Source: Patagioenas fasciata (taxonomy: Eukaryota; Chordata; Aves; Columbiformes; Columbidae). Taken from it: 64,000 bases of DNA. Under the pieces are notes generated by a model that did no database searches, was not told the DNA's origin, and was given only the letters and a program-made list of their open reading frames with translations. The DNA lies in contig NC_092521.1 in the NCBI RefSeq assembly GCF_037038585.1, positions 75,355,398 through 75,419,397 of the forward strand, in the 5' to 3' direction. Shown one piece after another: positions 1 through 12,690 of the stretch; within the stretch, counting starts at the first letter, position 1, and each line of letters starts with the position of its first letter. The position numbers and the translations under genes were made by a program.

Positions 1-3000
1 TGCCTGAGATATCCTACCTTATGGGATGCATACCCTTGCTTCCTAGGTCAAATCTAGTATTGCATTTTTAGATCTTTTTTAAGTTTAAAATGGAAGAGAG
101 AGAAATCGTGTTTGAATTAAACAATTCAACAGTCCCAAACTATGTGTTGTTGTTTTGTTTTGTTTTTTTTTTCCCGTTTTCAAGAAAAAAATGTTAATTA
201 GCAAACAAGTTGGGGTTTGTTTGGTTGGTTGCTTCAGCTGTTCAGCTGAGAAAATCAATTATTCACACAGCTCCAGTCAGTATCTTGAGGGGAATTCTCA
301 GTACATCAAAGGCCCAAGACTGTTTATCTGTCTGGGATCCAGAATCTTATTTTAAAAAAAGCTTGGTGTTCTTCTTAACTCAGCTGTAGCCTTGGTTTTA
401 AGGAGATGACTTTGTACTTGCTTCCTGTACAATCAGCTGGTTGCAGGCTCCCATCATCACGGGGGAAAGCTTGGCCCTGCCAAACTGGAGAAATGGTAGC
501 CGTGATTTGGAGTGCCAGCCAAGGAGGTGGGGTGATGCTAACGAAATAATGTAAATACCCGTTGTTTGTTCTCCTGGAGGCAACTGCTCGACATGCTTGT
601 CTAGACAGAGCCTGCCACGTCTGTCTGTCTATCCAGCATGTGGGAGTGGCCCGCTGAGCGTTATTCCCTCTGAGCAGCACCTGTTAAAAGGACTTACTGA
701 TAAATTAAGAGGCAGAGATTTTAAAATGTTAATAACTGAAGGAAGGAAGGGGGCACAGCGTGGGTGGTAGGAGCACAATGGAACAGTGGGGGGTCCATCG
801 TGGCTCTCCCAAGGGATGCACACGGCTGGGGCCTGTGCCCTTTTGTCAGGGAGGAGCCATCTCCCTCGTCCGAAAACATGGTGGATGACGTGGTCCCAAA
901 TGGAAAGGAGCAGGCGCTATCCAAAAGTGAAAGAGGATTTTGCATCCTGTAATGGACGTGTCGTTTATCACCAGAGACTAACAATTTGATGCTGTTTTGG
1001 GAGATGTTAAAGAGAGGACAAAGCTATGTGTGCCAATGTCCAAATAATGCGTCAGGAATTTTTATTTATTTATTTTTTATTTTATTTTGAGAACAACTAA
1101 TACAACTGCACGTGATGCCTCAAGGACTTTGGGTTTCAGCTTGCCATAGTGTTGACCAGTAGCAGCATCGTCCTCCTTTTTGTGAGTCCCTCCATCTCTC
1201 TGTGGAGGCTGGGACAGGACTGCCAGCCTAAGGCAGGTAACTGCTGACTCTGCAGATTATGTCACAGAAAAAGGTCTTAATTGTGAGGATAATACTCCCT
1301 TACTCCTCCAGTGAATAGAAGGAGCATAAAAATTTTATCAGGACATAATAAAATAGGAATGAGGAACCCATAGTTACGAGTACTCTTGCTGTCCTGGGCT
1401 TCTATATAATGATTTAAACCCAAACCAAAATATAACTTGTAATTAAGGTTTCATTTTCTACAGGAAAATTTCCTGAATTCAAGTAAAAGTTGCTGGTATA
1501 TAGCACTTTCATCCCTCCTGTTGTAATATTAGAAATACCTCAGTGGAATCCCATTAGTTTGCTTCAAGAGTTACGTGCTGACTTCTACCAGATTGAAACA
1601 GAAGAAATTGGCTTATTTTATGGAAAACAGATACAGAAGGTAGCAGTTAATCATAGTCTAAATTACTCCTTCTTCATCCTTTCGAACAAAAGTATGAGTG
1701 AGCAGATGGGACTTGCATGGCGTCCAGGAGGTCAGCAGGCTCCAGGTCTTTCAAATATGTATAGCAGAAATTAATTGCAGATCCATGGGTTTTTGTACTC
1801 CAGATGCCGGGTTTGAGGACTGTAGCCATGAATAAACCACCTAATCTCAAAGACTGCAGAAATGTATAGAGAACACTGTGGTCTCTGAATTATTTGGAGC
1901 CATTGTATCGTATTAGGACCTTGAAAAAATAAAACTGGCTTGCTTTTTGCTTTCGATTAGTTGCCTGAGCAAATTATGCCAGTTACCATAAAGGGAAGAA
2001 ATGTTACTTTAGGTCCATGGTTGAAAACCACGTCATCTCATATACAAAGATTACAGATGAGACAAAGAGTGTATTATGTGGCTTGTTCCCCATGAAAGGT
2101 ACAAATGCTGGGCCAAAGAGGTAACAAAGAATATTGTTTAGCTGCAGACAAAAATAATATATATTTGCCTTATAAGATTTCTCTTTTATTGTGATTGTGA
2201 AACCCAGGATTTTCAAGCTGAAGTTTAAGTGGGAGCACATAGATTTTCGATGTTGAGATGCTGGGACTGATGAATGGGCTGGAAAAAACATTGTTCATGT
2301 GTACTCTGATATATTGCTGTTCTGACTATCCACTATTATTATGCAAATATATTCTGCTGAAAGGAATGAAGACAGAGATGCCAGCTCATTGAATTAGGAG
2401 GCTGTTTTAATTCTTTTAAAAAGCAGGGGGATCATAATCTCCATTTTACCCCTTCAAAACATAAAAAGGAAAATTTTAAAATATTTTCAGCTATTATGCT
2501 TAGTGTTAGAATAGTCATCAAATAAGTTAAATCACTAAATTGAAACAAACTGCTTATTTTAAAACATGCTTTTATGGCAGGAAGAACTAATTCTTCCTGG
2601 CAATACCTGACTGATTTCCTAAATAAGAATTTAAGAGAATTGCTGCTTTGTATCATAGAAAAATTGAATTTGCTCAAAAGAGCAAGATTCTTCTTCCCTG
2701 ATTTACAAAAGAAGTCCTCATTTTCTTCAGTGAAAGTGTTCAGGTAGAGAGAACTGTGTAGCGTTTGGGTATTTGTCAGACACTTTGTTGAAGAACTGTA
2801 TTTTTTCAGATGCAAAAAGCTTATTCCCAAGGGGTGACATGTCCTCCTGGGGGAGTAACCTAGATGACCCACTTTCTATTGTGAGGAAGATTTACTCTTC
2901 CTTATACAGACTAGCCTTTAAAATATGCAGATTTCCTGGCATCTACACAATGCCCAGGGATTTCCATGCATGACCAGACGCTTCTGTATCTAAGTAATTC

Positions 3001-4309
3001 TGATCCTCGTATCATGGGAGTCTTATTGCGAGGTGTGATCCAAGGCACGTCCCCCAAGTGGGGCATCTGCTCTCACGAAGTGGGGCATTGGTTAAGTAAG
3101 GTAATATTAGCTGCATTTCTTTTTCCCATCTAAGCTCCTTTGGGCTGATGAGAGACAATATTGGCATATTCAGTCTTTCACATGCAGCCTCCAGTTTACA
3201 AATTATCTTCTCCTGTAGCTGTCAGAAAAGGTAACGCTGACATGAGGCACGAAGGAAGACGGGAGGATGGAAGGATTGCCAGGTGCAATTACTCTGTGGT
3301 TAAACAGTGAGAACTGCAGGGACTACAGTGATTATACTGTCTGAATGGTTGAAAATATATGTTAAATTTAACGTGCACAGGATCTGGTTGTCTCGCTTGT
3401 AAGTGGAATACCAGGTTTCTCTTAAATCACATACTATTTTTTTTAAAGCATGTGGGCTGGGACTGGTCTGACACCTGGTTTAGTCCTGCTCCACAAAGTC
3501 ACTGCTAAAGGATGCTGAGCACCCCACAACATTGATCTTTGGCTGGAAATGGTGGCAATTGGGTAGATCCTGAAAGGTGCCAGACAAGCTGCATTGGAAG
3601 GTGATGGTTCTGCTACCTAACTCGGCTGGCAGTGAAACAAACCAGCACTGCATTGGGAACTGGAAGAGCATCCACCAGGGAGAAACATAGATGTGCTTTG
3701 ATGAAAATGAATTTGCAGTCCTTATTGATCTGCATGAAACAGGTAACTGGGCACCACACTTAAGACATTTTTATCTGCTTCACGATTTGTGCATGTTGTT
3801 GAAACTGGTGATCCTCATTGATTTAATCCTCTTCTGTGCAGGCTCTCCAGAACCCCTGGAACTTCTGCAGTGACTCCTTCATAGAGTTACAAATCAGTCA
3901 CAGTCCCAAATCTGTATTCAAAGATGAGTGAAAGTAAACCTGAGGAAGGAAGAGTAAGCCTACATTATGAAATGTCCTGGAGCTCAGATGCTTCTCATAG
4001 CCAAGCTTTATGAGCTGTGGAATGACTAGATATTTCTCCTGTTTCTGGGTTTGCCTTACAAATGGTAACAACTCCCCAGATGCAGTAAGAAGTGTAGGGC
4101 TTATTTCCATAATATTTGCCCATTTAAAAACCTGAAACATCACAAAGAAGAGGAAATTTGTTACTGATTTTTCAAATTTTCTGTGAAATTCTGTAAATGT
4201 CAAATTTTCTACAAATTTGCCAATATTATTTCTATTGAAATATACCTAATATTGAATTGTTCTATAATTATTGGGGAGGAGGTTATTTCCCAGTTAGAAC
4301 ACTTAGGCT

Positions 4310-4510
4310 GAGGACAAGTCATCTAACTTCAGCCTTCAGGTTTTGCCACTGACTTCAGGTGCAGTCATGGGCAAGTCGTACGACTTCACTATATTCCTCT
4401 TTCCCACCTGTAAAGTACAGATAACCTTTCCAAAGGTCATTTGAGGACATGTACTTAAAGCACTCAGAAGTGGGGGTTCTATGAGTAGGTGTCCATGTGC
4501 ATCAGTATGA
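4310..4510 (+). repeat. Degenerate MIR / CORE-SINE-like relic
   Basis: The segment reads like a decayed MIR consensus in order. It has a TTTTGCCACTGACTTC-type core, then GGGCAAGTC followed by a CTTCxxTxTxCCTCxxT-like stretch, then CACCTGTAAAGTACAGATAA, then TTTGAGGACATGTACTTAAA and GCACTCAGAAG. That is the order of landmarks in MIR-class CORE-SINEs. Such SINEs were active before the bird/mammal split, so a copy here should be old and diverged. The call rests on recalled consensus, and the boundaries are approximate. Confidence 0.6.
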
Positions 4511-7500
4511 AGCATGTCATAGTGAAGAGATTGACACATTTGTATAAAGAGCAGGGAAAAAAGCTCATTGGCTTGTGACTCTAATCTTACTGAATTTGGC
4601 TGTAACTCAATTAAATGTTCCTAGAGGTAGTCTGCTTTTTACTCCTCTTCGTTTTGGGGTTTTCTTTTAGCATGGTGGAGCTTTGGGAAACGTGGAGATA
4701 AACATTGTTGTCTGGGCTGTAGCTCCTTTGTCTTTAGAACCTGTCGTAAAGAATTATTTGCTTTGCCTCGGTTGGGTTTACACCAGTGACTGTGTTTAAC
4801 TTGGGTAATGTCAGGTTCCTGATGTGGAGGACCCGTGGACTGATGCAAAGAGGGGCTGTCTTGCTCCCAGCCTTTTAACCTGGACTTACCCTCAGTAACT
4901 CTGCTGTACCTGGTTCCACAGAGAGGGAGCCCAGGGAACTCGGCAGAAGGCTAACAGAGGAAACAACCCTTCATCATTTAGACTAGCAGGTGCCTGTTTG
5001 ATGGCAGGAGACAGGGACTATCTCTTTTGATGGAAGCCCACCATGTTGTAAGACTGCACCTTCGGCCCTGGAGGTCCTAGAGGCACCTTCCAAGAATGTG
5101 GTCAGCTGTCAAAAAAAAAGGGAAAGGTGAGGAAGAGCAGTGCACTTCTCTGGCTGTCAAACAGGGATTGGGACTGTAAGCGTTCATATAGATTAAGAGC
5201 TACTTACACCAGGCTGAACACAGACGAGTGACCATTAGTAATTACTCAGCTGGAACTTAGATTTCTTTTTCCTGGACAAAGAACAGTCACACTCCCAGAA
5301 GGAACAATTTACAGGACGCTTTAAAGCCAGAACTTGGTGGGTTTTCCCTTCTTTGTATAGATTATTCTTAAAAACGAGAGCAAAAAAGGTGTGGAAATAT
5401 TGCTTCAGAAATAACACATTTGCAGGAAAACATCCTATTTTTGATTAACTTATGCTGCAACATTAACAGTAATTGTCAGCATCATTTTCTATACTGCTTT
5501 CTTTTAGCTATAGCTAAAAATTACATATAGTGCAATATAGATTCTGTGCAGTTTTGAGGCATGATTGATTAACTCTGCCTCATCACTACGTGAAGGAAAA
5601 AAATTACAAACCATGTAATTGGGAGGAGAGACTGTGTATATTGCACTCTAGCAATGATGTGACATATTGCAGTCATTGCACTGAGAGCATGACAGTAGCT
5701 CACTTCAGCGTTGCTATCCTTTTGAATGCTTCCCTAAAGCCAGTGGAAATATTTTTCTCTGAAAACTTGTTTAAATATTCTAGAATAAGACTGGTTCAGG
5801 CTTAAGCACTGTACTTCTCTGTTATTTATCAGAAAATATTTGAGTATGTTTGCATAGTATGCAGCTTGGAACAGTTGGAGCCCAAAGCCATTAGTCACTG
5901 GCACATTAGTGGAACACCTTATGTACGGGAGACTCATAGTGTGCTCCACCTCTTATAAAATCCACAGGTTTTGCGTCATCCATGGAGAAGCCTGGGACAA
6001 CAGACTTGGAGAATGGGTATATCCTTGTGGGTCTCCTTCCTGTCCTTGGAGGGGTCACCACAGATGCAGTGGGTGGCACAGTGACTTCCTACAGTCTTTT
6101 GTTTACCTCTCTAAACCTCTGCATGTTTTCCACTTCTTGACATTTACCTTGAGGTGGGTTACTAAAGCCTGCTGTGGAGATCTCTTAAGAGATGGAGAAA
6201 ATTAAATTGTGCCCATGCACCCTTGTGCTGGCTTAAATGGTGGGCCACGTTTAGCCGTATGCGAGGAAGCTGGGTATGATTTGCCTTTGAAAGACCAACC
6301 TGGAGATATTTGCATATCCAGGATTAATGAAAGGAACGCAGGGCTGAGGAGTTTGCGTTAAGACCAGTGCTAACAACCTGAAGGCTTGCCTGCTTCTATT
6401 AGCTGTGTACTGTTTACAATGAATACAACTTTTTGTTAACCAGGCCAGGAAAAAAAGTCTGGATGTGCCTGAAGGTTTTACTGTGGCATCTCAGGGACCT
6501 GTAGTGCAGGGGCTTACGCTGTTTCCAGAGCAACCTCAGTGCTGTAAGGGCTGATGATTGCATGCAATAAATCTCTGAAAATGTAGGATCTAGTAACACG
6601 GGGACTTTGATCAGGAGAGAACTGAGCACAATCTTGAAGGATTCAGGACCTGGCTACGCAGTGCCACAGCTGACCTGTGTTGGCAGTTCAGCTCCAAGTA
6701 TCTGAATTGGACTTGGAGACCTACATAGATCCCTTCTAGCCAGAAACTGGTGATTGTATGATCCTGTGAAGGGCCGGCCACCATTATGTAGTCCTGTCCT
6801 TCCAGGTACAGCCCACAAGCACACCTGATGCTGTGTGCTATGCCAGAACTGATAGGTTTTGGTCTGGGACCTACCGTAGCTGGTATGACAAGAGAGAGAA
6901 ATCCCTTCATCCCTGCCAGAGAAATCTGCTTGAGGCCATACTGATTCTGGAAATACCAGGAGAAATGTCAGGACTGTTTTTCATAACACACAGGCCAGAC
7001 GTGGGCAGATTCATGGTTGTCGTGGGATTACAGGGCTAAAGAGCTTCAGACTTCATATTTGGTATCTCTGTGTGTGACTTAACTCTGTCTTCGGACCACT
7101 TCGTGTTACGGGGTTGTCAGGGAAGAAGAGATATGGCACATTGCTGATAATGATACTGAAGGACTTTAAGGAGCTACTAGATGTTGAGTTTAATGTTTTT
7201 GAGGATGTGCCTCAGTGTCACATAGCGCTCTTGAGGGGAGGACATGCAAATGCATTCATGATTGTGGAAAAACGTGGAGACCACTGCGGCATCACTGAGA
7301 AGCAGAAAAGCTCCCAGATTTGCCCAGAGTGGCCTGTCAATCTGGGTGCCGATCACATGCGAGATTTACTTTGGGTCTTTTGCTGAATGTGGTGGCCACC
7401 CACAGCAGACTGCTCCAGGAGGCCTTTCTCCTAGCAGTTATCAGGGTTGTAGACTGGATCCTTATCGGGTGTTTGTTCAAACTCATTAGTTTGATTAAGC

Positions 7501-9787
7501 AGTGAGTGGCGTGCAGTTGCCCACCACAGGGGCACAAGTGGGGGTGCAGGCCAAGCGCAGCCTGTGTCCCCCTGCATTTCAGTGTGGCTTGAGCAAAACA
7601 GTTGGATGCCGTGGCATTGCTTTCACCTTTCCTATGTTTCTAGCTTGGTAAAGTTATATCTTGATAAGTACATGAAGTCACAGCAGATGGCAAAATCTGA
7701 AATGTTCTCTCCAGCTCTTTGTTTTAATTAGGCTTTCAGTCATCTCTTTATGAAAAGCACTCTGCGAGTGTTTGAAAGTATTGCAAGTATTTAAATGATC
7801 TCCTGGTATGACTTCTCAGAGCTAAAGTTGACGCTAATATCTTTATGAAAGGCTTTATTGGGTTTTCTCTGTTGTTTTTGATCTTCTGTGGAATGTTTTG
7901 ATCTTGCTCAGATATTGGTTTGCTATCTTCTATTGATTTGGTGCTGGACACACCAAAACACTGGCTGTGCAAATGACTTGTATTCCTTACCACGGCAGTG
8001 CTGACGTGCGTGGTTTAGAGGTTGGTGCAGATGCAGTTGTGCGCAATTGAGCTACGGCCAGCACTGTATTTGCGTACTGTATTTACCATATTTATCCTTA
8101 CAGAATGCAGTAGCTCATAGTCTCCTGACCAGAGTTAAAATTACTGCATGTTTAAGTAGCATGCAATCTGAAAATAAACTGTAGTGAGAACTGGTAACAT
8201 CGCTTGTTAAAATGTTTGACGCTTTCTTTTATAGTTGCTTGCAAAATGCCATTTTTTAGTTAAACTTGGGAAGAGTTTTGTGGGAATTCCAAAAAGGTAA
8301 AAATCATTAAGACAGTAGATGCGACTCAGGTATAGACACAAAAGCATCTTGAGTGCGTTGACTGAAATTCCACCCTTCTTTCTTTTTTACCTCAGATTTA
8401 CTTGAGGCACCAAAAAGGGAAGCTTTCAGTCCAGGAGGTTAAATTTTATCGAAATTATAAACACCTGGCAGGATATTAGTTAATAAGAGACAGTGCTGAC
8501 CATGCTACCCATAGTTTCTGTATAAACAAAGAAATGCATGGACTACAGTGGGGTAGAATTATCTGGTCTTTGATGGTGCAGTTTACATAGAACCTGCACA
8601 TGGTACCAGAATGCATTTCAGAAGTGGATCTAATGATACTTTAATAACAAAAAAGTATGAGAATAAACTCACGGGACAATGCTCATTTGATCTGTTGTGA
8701 CTCCAGTAACATTTAAGATGATGTGATGATATTCACTGCGTTATTGCACCAAAGAATTCTTATTATCCCTGTTTGAAAGCAGTAAGTATCTGACACTAAA
8801 CATGAGTGGTAGCAGTTCTCAATGCAGAGGCCCTATTTCTATGTATAGATTGTTATTAATACTTGGATAAAGCTGGAGAAGACATGGATCACAATTCACA
8901 AAGGTATCACACAATTCAGAATGGTATCAGAGCTTTAAGTGATGAAAAAAACATATGTATAAAATAAGACATGGCAAATAGACAATCCAGAAATTAAGTA
9001 GTGGAGTAAGTTTATATTTACTTTCAAAAGTATTTAATTGGTGACATTTTGAGGACAGCGTATCTTGTGCTGACTTCATCTTCTGTTGCACTTTGCTTTA
9101 TCTTTCCCTATGTTTCTCTAAGTATGCTTCCAACAAAAGCTCAGATTAGGAAGAAAATACAAAACAAATTTTGTAACAGCAAAAATATGTAAGATAATTA
9201 GTGAGATTTTTAAAATGTTACTCAGTTTTATTTAAGTATTCCTTTTGTCTAAACTAAAAAGGAATAATTTTTAAGAAAATTTACTAGCAGGGTTAAATTG
9301 AGTACCATTCAGATCATCCTTATTTGGGAAATATTAATTGCCAGATTAGTATGCGGATGGCAAGGGTGTCTCGCTGTTTAGTCTGTCAAGGGGTATTTAA
9401 AGAGGAAAAACATTGCCAGTCTGTAAATGGCGACTAGGGAGAAAGGCGAGGAAAAGCGTATTTTTGTGAAAACCAGATGGGTATAAATTGTCTGTGAGTA
9501 AATCAAGGTGGGAATTAGAGGCCGTTCTTAATCTTTAGTTAAGGTAGACTCTGAAAGAGAAGTCAAATCGCACAGAAAAACGAGTTATTAAAAAAGGAGT
9601 AGGAAACAGCTTTTTTATCTCATGTGTCCATAGTTCTGTTATAATAACAGTGGCGCTGAACACAAAAGCATATCTGTGCAATACTGACAGCAATGACAGC
9701 TTTCTAGAATGAAATGATTTGTCCACACTGCAGAGTAATCCTGCCCATTTTAGTCTGTAAAAATAACTTTGATACTCTGAGGACAGA

Positions 9788-9833
9788 CTTTTCTTTTTCC
9801 TTTTTTTTTTTCTTTTTTCTTTTTTTTTTCCCT
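9788..9833 (+). repeat. Polypyrimidine (T-rich) tract
   Basis: An uninterrupted run of T with scattered C, low complexity, inside the presumed UBE2QL1 intron. It is too far from the 11388 acceptor to be that exon's polypyrimidine tract. Confidence 0.85.
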
Positions 9834-10730
9834 TCCATATACCTGGTTATTTTCTCAGTATGATTTGTTGCATGTGATTACAAATGACAGTTTTTGGTTT
9901 TAATTCCAAATTGACAATAAAACACAGGAGTCAAAAGATGCAGCCTGATGCATCATTTTGAGGAAAAAAAAAAATTGAAAAAATGAGAACATAGTAACTT
10001 GGTTCTTAATACGTGTAACACTGTAATATGATACCTGCTCATCAAATACCATTTACTCCTAAAAAGGCTTTCAGTGCAGTTTATCAAAGTTATTAAAATT
10101 ATTAAACTTGTGACTTCAGTAAACTATTTTGTGACAAATCCAATAGGCATAATTATTTTAAAGGGTATTATTGCTGTAGAGTGGAACAAATTTGCAGCTA
10201 AATTTCTTTCTTGTGTCTCTGTTAGTTGGTAGTTGACATGGACCCATGTGAAAAATCAGGTAAGCTATTAATAAGTCAGTAAATGTCTCTGTTGCCAAAC
10301 AAGGATTTGAAGTTATATACTGGCGTGCATTTAGAGATAGCATTTAATTACAAAGTAATAAAGATGCAGTATATTTAAATGTGTGTATTTTTATCTATTA
10401 CCAAGCTTGTCATGAAAGGATAATAAACAAATCAGGTTTTTTTTTCATGTAGGTTTGAAGTGGGTTGTTTTAAAGGTGCTCCTGCCTTTAAGAACTGCCA
10501 GAGCTATTAGTTTCTCTTGGGTCCGATGATTAGAAGAAAAACGAAGTGTGTTTGCTGGGATGGATGTATTTTTTCATGGCGTTCTGCGTGAGCAGCGGGA
10601 GGTGGGGGATGAGACAAGGGGAGCTCTGAGATGTAGCACTTGGAAACTCCCCGCTTTTGTGGTCGTTCTCCAGGGTCACCCACTGCGTGATATCCACACC
10701 TTGGACTGTATTACGAGTGTGGCATGAAAA

Positions 10731-11165
10731 TTAGTTTGAAAGCTCTTTGTGTCCCCCCAGCTCTGAGCTGGTGACTCGGCAGCGGCTGCAGCAGCCGCTC
10801 TCCTGCACACACAGACACTGGGCCGGGGGAGGCCAGGGGGTGTTAGGGAGCTGATTCCTCTCCTGAGGCTGAAAAGGGCCAGGGGGACCCCCACAAAACC
10901 TGCCTGTCCCCAGGCAGGGCCCCGCCATGCCGAGGTGCCATTCCTGTGGCGTGTCGCTGTGCTCCATGCCGTCCCTGTCCGCACCCCTGACCAGGCCGCG
11001 GGGTATGAGGGTCTGCCCACCAAATGCTTTATGGCAGAGGTCCCTTGGTTTGTTTGCAGGGGTCCCTGTGCCCCAGAAGGGGAGGCAAGCGGGGTGGCAC
11101 AGCCGCAGCAGCAGCCGCTGGTTGCTGCAGGCAGGGCAGGCTGCCAGCACAGGGGCTCTCTGGGA
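10731..11165. other. GC-richer block upstream of UBE2QL1 last exon
   Basis: By eye there are about 17 CpG dinucleotides here, in a neighbourhood that is otherwise AT-rich and CpG-poor. Overlapping open frames exist on both strands (for example 10731-11150 on minus and 10927-11223 on plus). None resembles a known protein, and their co-occurrence is what GC-rich DNA gives by chance. It could be an intronic regulatory element or a decayed repeat. No function is assigned. Confidence 0.4.
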
Positions 11166-11387
11166 AGAAATAGCCCAGCAGATGTCTTTTTTTTTTTTTT
11201 ACTTCACTGCACATCATTTTTAGTCATCTCTAATAATGCATTTGTCTGGCCCAGTTTGGGAACTCCGCTTTCTGGTACCCATGAGTGAAAGCCTTTTGGC
11301 CTGATGCGTTGAAAAGTTAGGCTGTGGTTTCCAGCTGCCTGTTCACGTGTTTAATGAAGGTTTTCTTTTTTTTTTTGTTTGGTGCAG

Positions 11388-11519
11388 GGCCGTATCTGCA
11401 GAAAAGCTGGCAAATCAAAAAAATCATTCAGTCGAAAGGAAGCTGAAGCAACATTTAAGAGTTTGGTGAAGACCCATGAAAAATATGGGTGGGTCACCCC
11501 ACCCGTCTCTGATGGCTGA
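11388..11519 (+). CDS. UBE2QL1: UBE2QL1 terminal coding exon (partial gene)
   Basis: UBE2QL1 is a ubiquitin-conjugating (E2) enzyme of the UBE2Q-like family. This exon encodes the last 43 residues, starting GRICRKAGKSKKSF and ending WVTPPVSDG before TGA at 11517-11519. From memory this equals residues 119-161 of the 161-residue human protein without a difference. The exon opens in phase 0 after a long T-rich tract and a GTGCAG acceptor at 11382-11387. The UBC fold and catalytic cysteine are encoded by the upstream exon outside the window, so only the basic, helical C-terminal tail is visible. The exon is too short to stand out as an open reading frame by itself and was recognised by sequence. 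The next gene downstream, NSUN2, is on the opposite strand about 29 kb away. Confidence 0.95.
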   Translation, partial: GRICRKAGKSKKSFSRKEAEATFKSLVKTHEKYGWVTPPVSDG

Positions 11520-12166
11520 TGTTAGCAACCTGCACTTGACAAAAATGCTGAACAAAAGTACTGTGACATCTCCTCAGTGCTGTACACCACCCATCCTTTT
11601 CTACTTCAGCTTCAGTTACATACCATGAATGTCAAGGAGACATCTAAGTTATTTATGAACAGATATGTTTACAGAGGGAGAGAAAAAAAAAATGCTGTGT
11701 AGGATTATATTTCAAGACTGGAGAATGGTCATCATTGAAGTCACTTGAGCGGATGCTGAGATTGTGTCATTTGCCCCCATACAGCCCACATTGTCTTCAG
11801 CTTCTTTCCATGACAGCAGCACCAAACAGCAGTACTGGAAAGTCTATCCATTGCTGCTCAGTTCATTTAAATGTAAATGAAACAGTTAATATTTAATAGG
11901 GAAGCAGTGCATTGCAGGTACATGTTTGCTGTGCTGTTTATCTTCGTCTCCTAGCAGGTCAACATAACTTGAAGATTTGTCTTTATGTGGAACTGTGGTC
12001 TGCTGTGACTAAATTTAGACCTCATTTGTGCTCTATATATGACCTTTAATTCATAAACGAAACCAGAATTCAAATGCTGAAAGGTCCTAGTGTTGATAAA
12101 TTAAGTGGGATCACCCAACAGGTTACAATGTGCTATCTATGCTGATATTGTGGTGTGCTGCTCAGA

Positions 12167-12172
12167 AATAAA
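12167..12172 (+). promoter_or_regulatory. UBE2QL1: Candidate polyadenylation signal AATAAA (proximal), UBE2QL1
   Basis: A canonical AATAAA 648 bases after the UBE2QL1 stop, on the sense strand. Use in vivo is not shown by sequence. Confidence 0.45.
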
Positions 12173-12681
12173 CCAGTGCAGTTAGCTGAAGGTTAGGTGG
12201 TTTTTTTCAAACGCATCCACGCCAGGGATCAGAGTGGTTGGTGACAGCAGAACCATTATTACCCTGCTGGTACCTTCTACAGTAGCATGTGGCCTGTAAG
12301 TTCTTCAAAATGGTAAAATGAATGGAAATGGACAAAGCAACCTTAAAAATTATCTGCTTAATTTTAAAATGATATGCCAGTACAGAGTAAAAATTTTCAA
12401 GGCAAATGGAACATGGTTTGTAAGATGATTTGCATGACTGGAATTTTCTTTTTTATTTTCATTCAATAGACATTGTATGTACTTAGAGCCCAGTATCTGA
12501 GAAAACCCACTGATGTATATAAATGTCCTATTATTTAATCATTAAGATTTAAGTTTTCTGGTAAACAAATTGAAAAACCTTTCTAAGGGACTCCATAAAA
12601 GCTGAAGGTGATGTTTAGAATGGTACAAGAAAGCATTAAAATTGTGGATTCCGAATGGAAGATCGTATTGGACACATGCTG

Positions 12682-12687
12682 AATAAA
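12682..12687 (+). promoter_or_regulatory. UBE2QL1: Candidate polyadenylation signal AATAAA (distal), UBE2QL1
   Basis: A second canonical AATAAA followed within 40 bases by a T/G-rich stretch (CGTTTCTGTTGCC), a fair match to a cleavage-site downstream element. This is my preferred 3' end for the gene. Confidence 0.5.
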
Positions 12688-12690
12688 ATC

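Larger units (their letters stand above)
1..11387 (+). other. UBE2QL1: UBE2QL1 intron (3' part), no coding exon seen
   Basis: This stretch precedes the UBE2QL1 terminal exon, and the family has two coding exons, so I infer it is the 3' part of the single large coding intron. None of its open frames resembles the expected first exon (about 118 residues of a UBC-like fold). The longest frames here are short and lack recognisable domains. It holds a T-rich tract at about 146-174, a MIR-like SINE relic near 4.3-4.5 kb, a pyrimidine tract at 9788-9833 and a GC-richer block at 10.73-11.16 kb. No CR1 insertion was recognised anywhere in it, unlike the intergenic side of the gene. Confidence 0.75.
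11520..12690 (+). other. UBE2QL1: UBE2QL1 3' untranslated region (extent inferred)
   Basis: The stretch directly downstream of the stop has no coding potential and is AT-rich. It contains an ATTTA-type motif near 11650 and two canonical AATAAA hexamers. Taking the second as the end gives a UTR of about 1.2 kb. A longer transcript is possible because another AATAAA occurs at 14480-14485. Confidence 0.5.

Noticed and set aside
7114-7386. 90-codon plus-strand frame starting MSGKKRYGTLLIMILKDF
   Set aside because: Looks protein-like at first sight but matches no family I know, starts without gene context and lies inside the UBE2QL1 intron. It could be an old repeat.
10676-11223. Several open frames of 98-139 codons near 10.7-11.2 kb on both strands
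   Set aside because: A GC-composition effect; the translated sequences contain no recognisable domain and overlap each other on opposite strands.
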